A stretch of 64,000 nt of DNA from JALHVH01 sp963773685 (GCA_963773685.1 CAVZBY010000004.1:62001-126000), one strand, 5' to 3'; positions 1 through 7,920 are shown, counted from the first letter of the stretch. The notes: generated from the sequence alone by a model not told the origin. Numbers and translations: made by a program.

Positions 1-280
1 AGAGCTTCTTGAGCTCCTCGAAGAAATGGCGCGAGAGGTTCTCGGCCGACGGGTTGAAGGCGTAGACCTCGTTGAGGAGGGTGTGGTCGGGAAGGACCTC
101 GCCGAGCGCCTTCTTGATCTCGGTGAAGTCGACGGCGATCCCGGTCCGGTCGAGCTCCGTCGCCTCGATGGCGACCTCGACGTGGAAGGTGTGGCCGTGG
201 ACCTTCTCGCACTTGCCCTTGTATTCGCGCAGGAAGTGCGCGGCCTGGAACTTATCCCTGACCTTCAGCGTCCAGCCCAT
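1..280 (-). CDS. queD: 6-carboxytetrahydropterin synthase QueD (partial, 3' end outside window)
   Basis: QueD converts dihydroneopterin triphosphate to 6-carboxytetrahydropterin in the cytoplasm, the second step towards preQ0 and queuosine. The visible 93 residues begin MGWTLKVRDKFQAAHFL and contain the zinc and catalytic signature CEKVHGHTF (Cys plus His pair), followed by VDFTEIK and LPDHTLLNE, all typical of the PTPS/QueD fold. The C-terminal part lies beyond base 1. The start ATG (280-278) lies inside the 3' end of queC, a 29-nt overlap, so the two are translated together. The adjacent queC makes the pathway assignment firm; a pterin-making PTPS is the only realistic alternative. Confidence 0.93.
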   Translation of the reverse strand, partial: MGWTLKVRDKFQAAHFLREYKGKCEKVHGHTFHVEVAIEATELDRTGIAVDFTEIKKALGEVLPDHTLLNEVYAFNPSAENLSRHFFEELKKL

Positions 281-971
281 GGCGGTCCTCCTTTTTCAGC
301 CTCGCGACGAGCGGGTCCTCGCGGCCCGCTTCCTTCCACGCCCGCGCCCGGAGCAGGCACGACGAACAGGCGCCGCACGGCGCCTCGCCGCCCGAATAGC
401 AGGAGACCGAATACGAATAATCGGCGCCGAGGGCGAGCCCCTTCCGGATGATCTCCGATTTCCGCATGCCGACGAACGGCGCCAGAATCCGCATCGCCGG
501 CCCGCCGCAGGCGGCCCGGGTCCCCGCGTTGACGGCCTTTTCCATGGCCCGGATGAACTCGCGCCGCGTGTCCGGGTAGTTCGGCGAATCCAGGACGTTG
601 AAGCCGCAGATGAGGTCGGTGACGCCGCGCGCTTCGGCCCAGGCCGCGGCGACCGCCAGCAGGATGCCGTTCCGGAAGGGAACGTAGGTCGGCGGGGTCC
701 CGGCCTTGAGCTTCCCCAGGCCGCGGGGCCTGGGCACGGGGATGGCCGGGTCCGTCAGCGCCGACCCCCCGACCTGCCGGAGGTCGAGCTTGATGACGAC
801 AGGCTCGAGGCCGAGCCTGCGCGCGGCCCGCTTCGCCATCCTGACCTCGACGCGGTGCCTCTGACCATAATCGAACGTCAGCGGGAAGACCCTGTCGTAG
901 CGGTCGAGCGCCCAGCACAGGGCCGTCGTGGAATCGATGCCCCCGGAGAACAGGACGACGCAGGATTTCAT
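252..971 (-). CDS. queC: 7-cyano-7-deazaguanine synthase QueC
   Basis: QueC uses ATP and ammonia to turn 7-carboxy-7-deazaguanine into preQ0, the nucleobase precursor of queuosine in tRNA. The 239-residue protein starts with the PP-loop motif SGGIDSTT near residues 9-16 and ends with the zinc-binding cysteine cluster CYSGGEAPCGACSSC near residues 201-215. Length is normal for the family. The start ATG is preceded by GGGGAG and by a well spaced promoter. It is the first gene of a queC-queD operon; later queuosine genes may continue beyond the left edge of the window. Confidence 0.95.
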   Translation of the reverse strand: MKSCVVLFSGGIDSTTALCWALDRYDRVFPLTFDYGQRHRVEVRMAKRAARRLGLEPVVIKLDLRQVGGSALTDPAIPVPRPRGLGKLKAGTPPTYVPFRNGILLAVAAAWAEARGVTDLICGFNVLDSPNYPDTRREFIRAMEKAVNAGTRAACGGPAMRILAPFVGMRKSEIIRKGLALGADYSYSVSCYSGGEAPCGACSSCLLRARAWKEAGREDPLVARLKKEDRHGLDAEGQG

Positions 972-985
972 GATCTCTGCTCCCC

Positions 986-1014
986 ATGATATGGCATGAG
1001 AGTCCCGTTTTCAA
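986..1014 (-). promoter_or_regulatory. sigma-70-like promoter of queC-queD
   Basis: Read on the minus strand: TTGAAA (1014-1009), a 17-nt spacer, then TATCAT (991-986), each one mismatch from consensus. The predicted start of transcription is about 8 nt before the queC ATG region leader, giving a short leader that carries a GGGGAG ribosome site. Confidence 0.55.
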
Positions 1015-1059
1015 GGAGGCCGGGCCTGCTCCTCTTCTCGCAGGATTCAGGCCGGCTAT

Positions 1060-1173
1060 CTATTCACGTTCGAGCCACCTCTCGTACTCATCTAGAAATC
1101 TCTCGAAGTGATGGGCAAGCACTCGGTAGGGAATCGTCCGCTCCGGATGCCGAGGACGATAAACTCCCGCCAT
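1060..1173 (-). pseudogene. IS91-like transposase N-terminal remnant
   Basis: A 37-codon frame starts at an ATG and ends at TAG. It reads MAGVYRPRHPERTIPYRVLA and goes on with HHFERFLDEYERWLERE. This resembles the very start of Y2 (IS91-family) transposases, where a VYRPRxPExxxxYxxV..HFExFLxxYExxFEREYG stretch precedes the zinc-binding domain. The frame stops just where the family continues into the zinc finger, so only the first exon-like scrap of the gene survives. The start codon sits in a perfect 18-bp palindrome, CTCCCGCCATGGCGGGAG (1164-1181). The family match is from memory of family sequences and is moderately certain. Confidence 0.5.
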
Positions 1174-1181
1174 GGCGGGAG

Positions 1182-1321
1182 AAAGAACCCAAGATTCGGG
1201 CCAAGATCAGGTTAATTTCTTCTCGGCGCTCGCCGGGGGCTCGGAACTACCCGCCGGATTACCCGGCAAAAAAGATGCTCACTTCTGAGGATCTCCACCG
1301 GCTTCTCCACCCCGCTGCCGC
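1182..1321. other. intergenic, no recognised content
   Basis: Between the transposase remnant and the secreted protein gene I see no convincing reading frame, RNA or strong terminator. A small GC-rich inverted region around 1240-1275 has no clear U-tract on either strand. Confidence 0.4.
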
Positions 1322-2464
1322 TTATTTGCGGAAAGTAGTCTCATATTCATTGTTCCGATGTTCGATATCCCGGCTGTCGGCAATACTGCCGGCGCTCTCC
1401 ACGAGATAAACACGAAGACGAACCAATAGTTCATTCCGGCTTTTTCCGACCCCGTCCATCTTCTGGGTTATCGTATAAAGCCGTTGTCCGGGAACGATGT
1501 TGAACGTCTTGACAAACATCCAGGGTCCTTTGGACTCGCCCCACTCATCAATGCTGCCCAGCCTGAACTTGTTTAAAGAGCCTATATTCCCATCGATCCG
1601 GATAGTGATCGTCATGACCTCCTTGGCCCAATCCAACGTCGCCCCGAACAATATGGCGTCATAGCTATAGGCCAAGGCCATCGGCTTCAGATTGTACGAT
1701 TGGGAATCGCTGGCCATCCCGTTGACCTTGTTTTCGTTTATCTTCACGGTGACGAGATTGCCGATCGTCCAATCATCGGGAAAATGAGGATTGCCGGGGC
1801 CCAAGGGATACTTGATTTCATACCCAAAAAAGGACGGGACTTCCCATCCCGGCTGGGCTTCGAATGCGGGAATTATAAGATTGCCCTGGGCGACTTCCTT
1901 ATTGTCGATGAGCACCCGGTAATTGGGCTTCACCGGCATGTCCGAGGCTTTGGGCAGAGGGCCCGTTCCGGAGTTCTTGTAGGCGAACGTGATCACGAGC
2001 CCGTCCTCGTATGGGACCAGCTTGACATCGGAGATGGACAGGGCCGGAAATTTCAGGCGGGCCGCGGCCACCGTTTGCGCATCGGCGAGGGGTCGATCGA
2101 CCTTTATCGGAGGGTTGGCGGAAACGGCGGCGATATTGAAGGCTTTGCCGATGCCGACGATATTGTCGCCGATCGTTCGCACGCGGATCTTATAGGTGTC
2201 CGCCGCCAGGGTCGTGGGAATCGTCCACGAGTAAGAGCCGTTATTGGGCGTGCTCTCCACGATGTCCGTGACAAAGGTCGCACCCCTCCAGAGCATGATC
2301 TTGACGGTGGGTTTCGTCGTCCCCGTCGACGTCCATTGAATGACGTACGTTCCCCCCGTATTCCAGGTCACGCCGGTGGCGGGCTGGGTCACGGTAATCT
2401 GCTGGGCCCATCCGCTCCCGCCCAGGATGAAAAAAAGGACACCAAGACATAAGATCTTTTTCAT
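1322..2464 (-). CDS. secreted protein with N-terminal Ser-Thr-rich/Kre9-like domain
   Basis: A 380-residue exported protein of unknown function. A clear signal peptide (MKKILCLGVLFFILGGSGWA, cleavage before QQ) is followed by a beta-rich domain of about 85 residues: ITVTQPATGVTWNTGGTYVI, then QWTSTG and SYSWTIP. That pattern (VTxPxxGxxWxxGxxxxIxW...G.YxWxIP) is typical of the Ser-Thr-rich/Kre9-KNH (PF10342-like) domain used as an extracellular Ig-like module. The remainder, residues about 115-380, looks like further beta-sandwich sequence without a motif I recognise. It is monocistronic, with a strong promoter and a GGAGGAG ribosome site. Role probably structural or adhesive at the cell surface; no catalytic motif is visible. 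Confidence 0.7.
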   Translation of the reverse strand: MKKILCLGVLFFILGGSGWAQQITVTQPATGVTWNTGGTYVIQWTSTGTTKPTVKIMLWRGATFVTDIVESTPNNGSYSWTIPTTLAADTYKIRVRTIGDNIVGIGKAFNIAAVSANPPIKVDRPLADAQTVAAARLKFPALSISDVKLVPYEDGLVITFAYKNSGTGPLPKASDMPVKPNYRVLIDNKEVAQGNLIIPAFEAQPGWEVPSFFGYEIKYPLGPGNPHFPDDWTIGNLVTVKINENKVNGMASDSQSYNLKPMALAYSYDAILFGATLDWAKEVMTITIRIDGNIGSLNKFRLGSIDEWGESKGPWMFVKTFNIVPGQRLYTITQKMDGVGKSRNELLVRLRVYLVESAGSIADSRDIEHRNNEYETTFRK

Positions 2465-2519
2465 TCCCTTTCTCCTCCGGCCCAGAAGGAAGCCCCCCCA
2501 GGCCGCCTTACTTGATTCA

Positions 2520-2549
2520 AATATAGCCCTCGTATTCGAGCCCTGTCAA
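2520..2549 (-). promoter_or_regulatory. strong sigma-70-like promoter of the secreted protein gene
   Basis: On the minus strand TTGACA (2549-2544) is followed after 18 nt by TATATT (2525-2520). It lies about 55 nt upstream of the ATG at 2464, leaving a leader with GGAGGAG. Confidence 0.65.
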
Positions 2550-2722
2550 TGGACTTCGGCAGGCGAATGTGGGGGCTCCGGGCCCCGATCTCCGTCACCG
2601 CTAAGCGTCAAAGGGATAGGAATTTCCGGCCAAAAACAGAAGCTATCAGGCATAGATCAGGAGAGTCCGCCGGCGTAGTGATCTTGCCATGATGGAATGA
2701 TCGATCGCCGCGGCAACCTCTG

Positions 2723-2751
2723 TTGACAGCCCCTTTCCCGGGTGCTAATGT
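2723..2751 (+). promoter_or_regulatory. sigma-70-like promoter
   Basis: TTGACA (2723-2728), 17-nt spacer, TAATGT (2746-2751, a poor -10). It lies about 20 nt before the ATG at 2772 and overlaps the alternative GTG start at 2742, so it favours the later start. The rest of 2550-2722 shows nothing I can name. Confidence 0.45.
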
Positions 2752-2771
2752 TCTTATCCCGGCACACGATC

Positions 2772-3539
2772 ATGACAGACGCCTACGAACTCATCGACAG
2801 GATCGGCTCGCGCCGCCGGCTCATCGTCCGCGACGACCAGAACACGTTCGAGGAGCTCCTGGACGCGGCACGGGCGTCGCGTGAGCGCAAAGAGCGGTTC
2901 GGCGTCCTCGACACGGGCAAGCTCGGAGTTTCGGAGCTCGAGTGGATCGCCGAGGCGGGGGCCGATATCTTCACCTCCGACGAAGCGCGGCCGGGCGTCC
3001 TGGAGCTCGCCCTGATCGCCAGGGCCTGCGCCCGCGGCGGCGGAGCGGTCGCCCTTCTCGTCAACGGCGGGCTCGAAGACCGGCACGCCGACCTGGCCCG
3101 GGACGGCATCATCCTCCACGTCTCCAACCGGGAGCGGGCCATCGACTACCTCGCGCTGGCGGAGCTGGCGCGGGCCGCCCGGTCCGGAGGCGGATTCCTG
3201 GTCTATTATCACCATGGGGCCCCCGTTCCCGAGCTCGCCGGGCCGGCCGCCGCGGGCGGCCGCATTCACCTTTCCGACAAGGCCCTCGAAGAGAAGGACC
3301 TGGACCTCATGACGACCCTCCTCGAGGCTTCGCGCGCGGGAAAAGGGGAGGTCCTCCTTTATATAGAAAAGGGGATGCCCGTCCGCTTCCTCGGGACGCT
3401 CTTCGACGCCGGCGCCGTCCTGCTCTTCAAGACCCCTCCGAGCGACCGCCGGTCGCTCATGCGCGGCCTCGAGCGGAAGGCCGCCAAAAGGCGGCCGGAC
3501 CCGGGCTCTTTCTACATGCAGGACGCGTTCCTGCTCTGA
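2772..3539 (+). CDS. conserved-looking protein of unknown function upstream of the ATPase operon
   Basis: 255 residues, cytoplasmic (no signal peptide or membrane span). I do not recognise the family. The sequence alternates hydrophobic beta-strand segments (RRLIVRDD, ERFGVLDTG, AVALLVNGG, GFLVYYHHG, VLLYIEKGM, AVLLFKTP) with amphipathic helices, as in an alpha/beta or TIM-barrel fold. The block YYHHGAPVPEL could hold ligand residues, but this is a guess. ATG at 2772 (MTDAYELIDRI) is preferred over GTG at 2742 or ATG at 2748, because those lie in the predicted promoter. A hairpin at 3543-3559 and a fresh TATAAT box separate it from the ATPase genes, so it need not be an ATPase subunit. Confidence 0.6.
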   Translation: MTDAYELIDRIGSRRRLIVRDDQNTFEELLDAARASRERKERFGVLDTGKLGVSELEWIAEAGADIFTSDEARPGVLELALIARACARGGGAVALLVNGGLEDRHADLARDGIILHVSNRERAIDYLALAELARAARSGGGFLVYYHHGAPVPELAGPAAAGGRIHLSDKALEEKDLDLMTTLLEASRAGKGEVLLYIEKGMPVRFLGTLFDAGAVLLFKTPPSDRRSLMRGLERKAAKRRPDPGSFYMQDAFLL

Positions 3540-3542
3540 GCC

Positions 3543-3559
3543 CCCTTCCGCTGGAAGGG
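3543..3559 (+). terminator. short hairpin after the unknown gene
   Basis: CCCTTCC-GCT-GGAAGGG forms a perfect 7-bp stem with a 3-nt loop immediately after the stop codon at 3539. There is no U-run behind it, so it may be an attenuator or RNA-end stabiliser and not a classical terminator. Confidence 0.4.
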
Positions 3560-3568
3560 CCGATGAGC

Positions 3569-3574
3569 TATAAT
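3569..3574 (+). promoter_or_regulatory. -10 box for the V-type ATPase operon
   Basis: A perfect TATAAT sits 24 nt before the first ATPase start codon. No good -35 element is visible at 17 nt upstream (TTCCGC), so the promoter may depend on an activator. Readthrough from the 2723 promoter is also possible. Confidence 0.4.
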
Positions 3575-3598
3575 TCCCTGCTTGCGCCAGGATAGAAC

Positions 3599-3958
3599 AT
3601 GAACGATACGAAAACCGCCGTCGACGCGAAGGCCGCCCTGGACTTGATCCGCAAAGCCGAGGATGAAGCCGCCGCCATCGTCCGGAACGCCCGGGAGAAG
3701 GAAGGCCCGCTCCTCGTCCAGTCCGCCCAGGAATCCGCCCGGAGGAGCCGGGAAGATCTCCTCGAGCGGGCCCGGAAGGACGCCGACGCCCTGAAACGCG
3801 CCGCCGTCTCCGAGGCCGCGAAACAGGCGGAGGGGATCCGGACGGAGACGGAACGGGAAAAGGCCCGGATGCGGGAGCAGGCCGCGCCCCGGCTGGACGC
3901 CGCCGTGAAAGAGGCGGAGCGCCGCCTGGCCGCGGTCCTCGAGGGAGGCTCGGTCTAG
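3599..3958 (+). CDS. V-type ATPase peripheral stalk subunit G/H (AhaH/NtpF-like)
   Basis: A 119-residue, highly charged protein with almost continuous Ala/Glu/Arg-rich heptads, predicted to be one long coiled coil. In A/V-type ATPases this subunit pairs with subunit E to form the outer stalk that links the catalytic head to subunit I. No other motif is expected in this family, so the call rests on composition, length and its place as first gene of a G-I-K-E-C-F-A-B-D operon. It is followed by subunit I after 3 nt. Confidence 0.8.
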   Translation: MNDTKTAVDAKAALDLIRKAEDEAAAIVRNAREKEGPLLVQSAQESARRSREDLLERARKDADALKRAAVSEAAKQAEGIRTETEREKARMREQAAPRLDAAVKEAERRLAAVLEGGSV

Positions 3959-3961
3959 CCC

Positions 3962-5872
3962 GTGTCCGTCGCGCCCGTTTCCAAGGTCCATATTTTCGTC
4001 CACTCGGGGCGAAAGGATGGGCTCATGTCCGCCCTTCAAGAGGCGGGGTTGGTCCACCTCGAGGAGGCGAAATTCGAGGGGATCGATCTGCGCCGGACGG
4101 CGGCGGACGCCTCCGAAGCCGACCGTACCCTCGCCAGGCTCAAGCACGCCCTCGACGTGTTCGCTTCCATGGACGAGACCTCGGGCCTCAAGCGGCTCCT
4201 CCGCCCGAAGCCGGAGCTTTCCCTGAAGGAAAGGGCCGGGGCTCTGGGCCGCGACCACGGGCGCGTCCTCGATGAGCTGGAACGGCTCGAATCCGAGCGC
4301 AACGCCCTTTCCGGCGAAATGAGACTCCTCGACAAGGAAGCCGACTTCCTCCAGCCGCTCAGGGACGTCGCGCTGCCGCTCGAGGCCTTCCGCGGCACGC
4401 GGACGGCCGAAGCGAGGCTCGTCGTCCTCCCTGTCGTTGAAGCGGAGAAGCTCGAGGAGAAGGCGGCGGAAGGCCCGTTCTGGTTCGAGGTCGTCTCCCG
4501 GGACAAGCGTGCCTGCCGAGCCGTCGTCGTCTTCCCCCGCGAATCCGTCGACGAGGCCGAGGCCCTGCTCGAGGAGCTCGGGGCCGAACCGGTCGACCTC
4601 GATTCCCGCGTGGCGGCGGCGAGCCCCGGCGAAACGATCGCGGACCTGCTTGCGGCGAACAGGCTCGCGCGCGGCCGGAAAGAGTCCGCGACGAAGGATC
4701 TCGATGCCGGGATCCGCGCCCTGGCCGTCCACGCCCCCGTCCTGATGCCGGCCTACGACGTCCTGATGAACGAACGGGAGATGCTCCTCGCGGGCCGCCT
4801 GCCCGGAGATACCGAGGCCGTGAGCTGTATCGAAGGCTGGGTGCTGACGGCGGACAGGGAGCGACTCGAGAAAAAGGTCGCCGAGGTCTCCGACGCCGCC
4901 CAGGTCTGCTTCCGCGAGCCCCTTCCCGAAGAGGAGCCGCCGGTCTTCCTGGATAATCCCCGGGGGGCCCGCCCGTTCGAGATCATCACGAACCTTTACG
5001 GGCTTCCCGAACGCGGGTATCTCGATCCGACGCTCCCGCTCGCGCCCTTCTTCTTCATCTACGTCGGGCTTTGCGTCAGCGAGGCCGGCTACGGCCTCCT
5101 GGTGGCGCTCCTGAGCCTCCTGTACCTGAAGCTGGCGCGGCCGCGCGGCGGCGCCCGGATGTTCGCCAAGCTGGCTCTCTACCTGGGCATTTCCAATATC
5201 ATCCTGGGCACGCTTTTCGGCGGCTGGTTCGGCTTTCCCATCAAATCCCTGCTTCTCATCGATGCCCTCAAGAACCCCATCCCGTTCCTCGGGCTGTCGC
5301 TTGCCCTGGGGTTCATCCAGGTGTGGTTCGGGACGCTGCTGAGCATGATCGGCGGCATCCGGAACAAAGCCTACGTGGAATCCATCTTCGTCAAAGGGGG
5401 CTGGCTCGTCCTGCTTCCCTCGCTCATCCTCTACTTCGTGACGAAGCACCCCGCCGCCGGGATCGCGGCGCTCGTCGGGGCTTCGGGCGTCGTTTTCTTC
5501 GCGGCGCCCAGCCGCAATCCGCTGTCCCGGTTCTTCGGCGGCCTCTACAGCCTTTACGGCATATCGGGCTACCTCTCCGACACGCTGTCCTACTCCCGCA
5601 TCCTGGCCCTCGGTCTGTCCACGGGCGTCATCGGCATGGTCGTCAACAACTTGACGGCGACGGCGTTCCGTATCCCGGTCGCCGGCTGGGTCCTGGCGCC
5701 GATCATTTTCGTCGGCGGGCATCTGTTCAACCTGGGCATCGGCTTTCTGGGGGGCTTCGTCCACTCGATGCGCCTCCAGTTCGTCGAGTTCTTCACCAAG
5801 TTCTACAAGGGCGGGGGGCGGCCCTTCAAGCCCCTCCGCCTCGAGAATCGATACGTCGAGTTCGTCGAATGA
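3962..5872 (+). CDS. ntpI: V-type ATPase subunit I (a-subunit)
   Basis: A 636-residue protein with a soluble N-terminal half (about residues 1-340, two alpha/beta lobes joined by coiled coils, as in family members) and a membrane half with about seven to eight hydrophobic segments from near residue 355 (LPLAPFFFIYVGLCVSEAGYG begins it) to 610. It forms the stator half-channel next to the c-ring. Conserved features seen: GLPERGYLDPT before the first span, FGGWFGFP, and the SDTLSYSRILALGLSTGVIG segment, which holds the essential arginine facing the c-ring. GTG start, 3 nt after the previous gene. Confidence 0.93.
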   Translation: MSVAPVSKVHIFVHSGRKDGLMSALQEAGLVHLEEAKFEGIDLRRTAADASEADRTLARLKHALDVFASMDETSGLKRLLRPKPELSLKERAGALGRDHGRVLDELERLESERNALSGEMRLLDKEADFLQPLRDVALPLEAFRGTRTAEARLVVLPVVEAEKLEEKAAEGPFWFEVVSRDKRACRAVVVFPRESVDEAEALLEELGAEPVDLDSRVAAASPGETIADLLAANRLARGRKESATKDLDAGIRALAVHAPVLMPAYDVLMNEREMLLAGRLPGDTEAVSCIEGWVLTADRERLEKKVAEVSDAAQVCFREPLPEEEPPVFLDNPRGARPFEIITNLYGLPERGYLDPTLPLAPFFFIYVGLCVSEAGYGLLVALLSLLYLKLARPRGGARMFAKLALYLGISNIILGTLFGGWFGFPIKSLLLIDALKNPIPFLGLSLALGFIQVWFGTLLSMIGGIRNKAYVESIFVKGGWLVLLPSLILYFVTKHPAAGIAALVGASGVVFFAAPSRNPLSRFFGGLYSLYGISGYLSDTLSYSRILALGLSTGVIGMVVNNLTATAFRIPVAGWVLAPIIFVGGHLFNLGIGFLGGFVHSMRLQFVEFFTKFYKGGGRPFKPLRLENRYVEFVE

Positions 5873-5892
5873 CGGAACGCGAAAATCGGGAT

Positions 5893-5900
5893 AAGGAGGT
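5893..5900 (+). promoter_or_regulatory. near-perfect Shine-Dalgarno before the c-ring gene
   Basis: AAGGAGGT lies 9 nt before the ATG of subunit K. It is the strongest ribosome site in the operon, matching the need for about ten copies of this subunit per complex. Confidence 0.7.
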
Positions 5901-5909
5901 CACGCTAAG

Positions 5910-6386
5910 ATGACACTCGGATTGTTGTTGGCAATCGGCGGCGCGGCCCTGGCGGTCATCCTGGCCGGCATCGGGTCCGCCATCGGCGTCGGACTGGCCG
6001 GGCAGGCCGCGAGCGGCGTCATGAGCGAGGACCCGGGCAAGTTCGGCGGCGTCCTCCTGCTCGTCGCGCTCCCCGGGACCCAGGGCATCTACGGGTTTCT
6101 GAGCGGGTTCCTGGTCATCCTCAAGCTCGGGCTCATCTCGGGACAGGTCATTCAGCCCACGGTCGCCCAGGGCTGGGCCATCTTCATCGCCTGCATGCCC
6201 GTGGCCTTCGCCGGGCTCGTCTCGGCCATCCACCAGGGCAAGGTCTGCACCTCCGGAGTTCACATGGTCGCCAAACAGCCCAAGGAATCGGTGAAGCCGC
6301 TGGTCATGGGCGCCCTGGTCGAGACCTACGCGGTCCTCGGGCTCCTGGCTACGGTCCTCCTCCTCAACGGCATCAAGCTCCCGTAA
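5910..6386 (+). CDS. ntpK: V-type ATPase subunit K (c-ring proteolipid, sodium-type site)
   Basis: A 158-residue proteolipid with four membrane helices arranged as two hairpins, as in the duplicated V-type c subunit. It forms the rotor ring. The ion-binding residues known from Enterococcus hirae NtpK are all present: Leu54, Thr57 and Gln58 in LPGTQGIYG, Gln109 in HQGKV, and the carboxylate Glu138 in VETYAVLG. Only the second hairpin carries the glutamate, as usual for V-type rings. By family knowledge this ligand set fits sodium coupling better than proton coupling, but ion use has to be measured. Confidence 0.94.
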   Translation: MTLGLLLAIGGAALAVILAGIGSAIGVGLAGQAASGVMSEDPGKFGGVLLLVALPGTQGIYGFLSGFLVILKLGLISGQVIQPTVAQGWAIFIACMPVAFAGLVSAIHQGKVCTSGVHMVAKQPKESVKPLVMGALVETYAVLGLLATVLLLNGIKLP

Positions 6387-6394
6387 GCCGGACC

Positions 6395-6811
6395 ATGAGC
6401 CTGGACATCATCATAGCCAAGGTCCTGGACGACGCCCGGGCCGAGGCGGACCGCGTCCTGGCGGAACATCGCCGCAAGGCCGAAGCCCTGCTTCAGGCGG
6501 AACAGCGCTCGGGCGAAAGCCAGGCCGAGGCCGTGCGGCGCGAGGCCGCGGACGAAGCCGCGCTCGACGCCGGCCGGATCGTCACTCAGGCGCGCCTCGA
6601 ACGGCGCATCGGGCTCCTCGCCGCCCGCAAGGCGCTCGTCGACGAGGTCCTCGAACGGGCCTTCGCCAACGTGCCCGTCCGGCACCGCGCCCTATCCAAG
6701 ACGATCGTCTCCCGCAGCGGAGAGACCGAAGAGCCGTTCGAACGGGCCAAGCTCATGGACGAGCTCCGGCCCGGGCTGGAGAACGCCATCGCCGAGATCC
6801 TGAAGATATGA
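6395..6811 (+). CDS. ntpE: V-type ATPase subunit E (peripheral stalk), short
   Basis: 138 residues against about 190-200 in typical subunit E. The first 80 residues form a charged Ala-rich helix (MSLDIIIAKVLDDARAEADR onward) that would pair with subunit G/H; the C-terminal globular part is reduced and ends in LRPGLENAIAEILKI. Its place between K and C in the operon matches ntpK-ntpE-ntpC order. It overlaps subunit C by 4 nt. The reduced head domain is the odd feature. Confidence 0.82.
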   Translation: MSLDIIIAKVLDDARAEADRVLAEHRRKAEALLQAEQRSGESQAEAVRREAADEAALDAGRIVTQARLERRIGLLAARKALVDEVLERAFANVPVRHRALSKTIVSRSGETEEPFERAKLMDELRPGLENAIAEILKI

Positions 6812-7593
6812 AACGACGCTCTCCCCTCGATTACGCCTACGCCGTCGGACGGGTCCGCGCGCTGGAGCCGCGGCTCGTCGGCAAGGCCGTCTTCCGCGAG
6901 GCCGCCGGCGCGCCGGACCTCGCTTCCGCGCTGAAGATGATATGCGAAGCCGGCCGTTTCCTGGAAGGCTTCGCCGACGTCCGGACGGCGTCCGCGCTGG
7001 ACGCGGCGCTCGAAGGGGAGAAGGCCTGCCTCGACGCCCTTCTCGCCGAGCTCCTAGCCGATACGGAGATCCCGGAGATCATCGGCCTGGACGCCCGGCC
7101 CCAGGAAGCGCTCGAGTTGGCCGAAGGCCTGGACAGCCCGTTCATCACGGACCATCTCCGGCGCGCGATCGATCTCGGGAACATCAAGATGTTCCTGCGT
7201 GCCCGCCGGCTCGGGCTCCCGGAAGAGGACTTCGCGGCGATGGCCCTGCGCGGCGGCTGCCTCGACGACGGCCTTTTCGTCCGGGGCTACGCCGCTTCGG
7301 ACGCGGAGATCGAAGCGAAGCTCGGCTCGACGCCATACGCCGGCCTCTGGCAAAGCGCCGTGCGCGCGCTCGCGGAGAGGGAGACGTTCATCGACCTCGA
7401 GCGGGGCATAGAAGACTCGCTGATGGCCGGCCTGCGCCCGGCCCTCACGATGGTCTTCGGCCCGGAGCCGGTTTACGCCTACGGGCTGGCGAAGCGGCGC
7501 GAGTTCCGCCTCGTCCGCCTCGTGGCCTCCGGCAAGATCAACGGGCTCCCGGCCGCCCTCATCGGGGAAAGGATCAGCGACACCTATGTCTGA
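6808..7593 (+). CDS. ntpC: V-type ATPase subunit C/d
   Basis: A 261-residue, mostly helical protein that would link the central stalk to the c-ring, one of the funnel-shaped C/d subunits. Family cues: YAYAVGRVRALE at the N-terminus, an LGNIKMFLRARRLGLPEED middle segment, and a C-terminal block EPVYAYGLAKRREFRLVRLV followed by the usual end (GERISDTYV). Bacterial homologues are often about 320-330 residues, so this is a compact version. Starts inside the stop of subunit E (ATGA) and overlaps subunit F by 8 nt. Confidence 0.9.
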   Translation: MKRRSPLDYAYAVGRVRALEPRLVGKAVFREAAGAPDLASALKMICEAGRFLEGFADVRTASALDAALEGEKACLDALLAELLADTEIPEIIGLDARPQEALELAEGLDSPFITDHLRRAIDLGNIKMFLRARRLGLPEEDFAAMALRGGCLDDGLFVRGYAASDAEIEAKLGSTPYAGLWQSAVRALAERETFIDLERGIEDSLMAGLRPALTMVFGPEPVYAYGLAKRREFRLVRLVASGKINGLPAALIGERISDTYV

Positions 7594-7918
7594 GGGGATG
7601 AGGATCGCGATCGTCGGGGACGCCGGGCTCCTCTTCGGCTTTCGGGCGCTCGGCATCGAGGTCTTCTCGCCGGCGAGCCTCGACGAGGCGCGGGACGTTC
7701 TGGCCCGCCTCGAAAAAGAGAACTTCGGCCTCTGCCTCCTCCACGAGAGGTTCTTCGGGCCCCTCAAGGAGGAGCGGGAGGCGCTCGGCCGGAAGTTCTG
7801 CCCCGTCGTCGTGGGCTTTTCGGACTACAGGACGGCTTCGGACCATCTGGAGGTCATGCTGAAGGAAATGGCCGTCCGGGCCACGGGCTCGGACGCCCTG
7901 GTGAAACGGAAGGGATGA
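7586..7918 (+). CDS. ntpG: V-type ATPase subunit F
   Basis: A 110-residue central-stalk subunit. It shows the expected Rossmann-like start (MRIAIVGDAGLLFGFRALG), a second strand FGLCLLHERF, and a C-terminal helix. The usual KIAVIGDxdtvxGFrLaGi pattern of subunit F is recognisable. An ATG at 7598 is a possible later start. It overlaps subunits C and A slightly, so translation is coupled. Confidence 0.9.
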   Translation: MSEGMRIAIVGDAGLLFGFRALGIEVFSPASLDEARDVLARLEKENFGLCLLHERFFGPLKEEREALGRKFCPVVVGFSDYRTASDHLEVMLKEMAVRATGSDALVKRKG

Positions 7919-7920
7919 AC

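Noticed and set aside
996..1409. Plus-strand open frame of 137 codons
   Set aside because: It runs through the transposase remnant and into the end of the secreted protein gene on the other strand, with no motif or ribosome site.
3512..5764. Very long open frame antisense to subunit I
   Set aside because: Long antisense frames are common opposite GC-rich genes. Its composition is Arg/Glu/Gly-rich without any domain. The same applies to long antisense frames at 7825-9504, 24726-27437 and 61048-63744.
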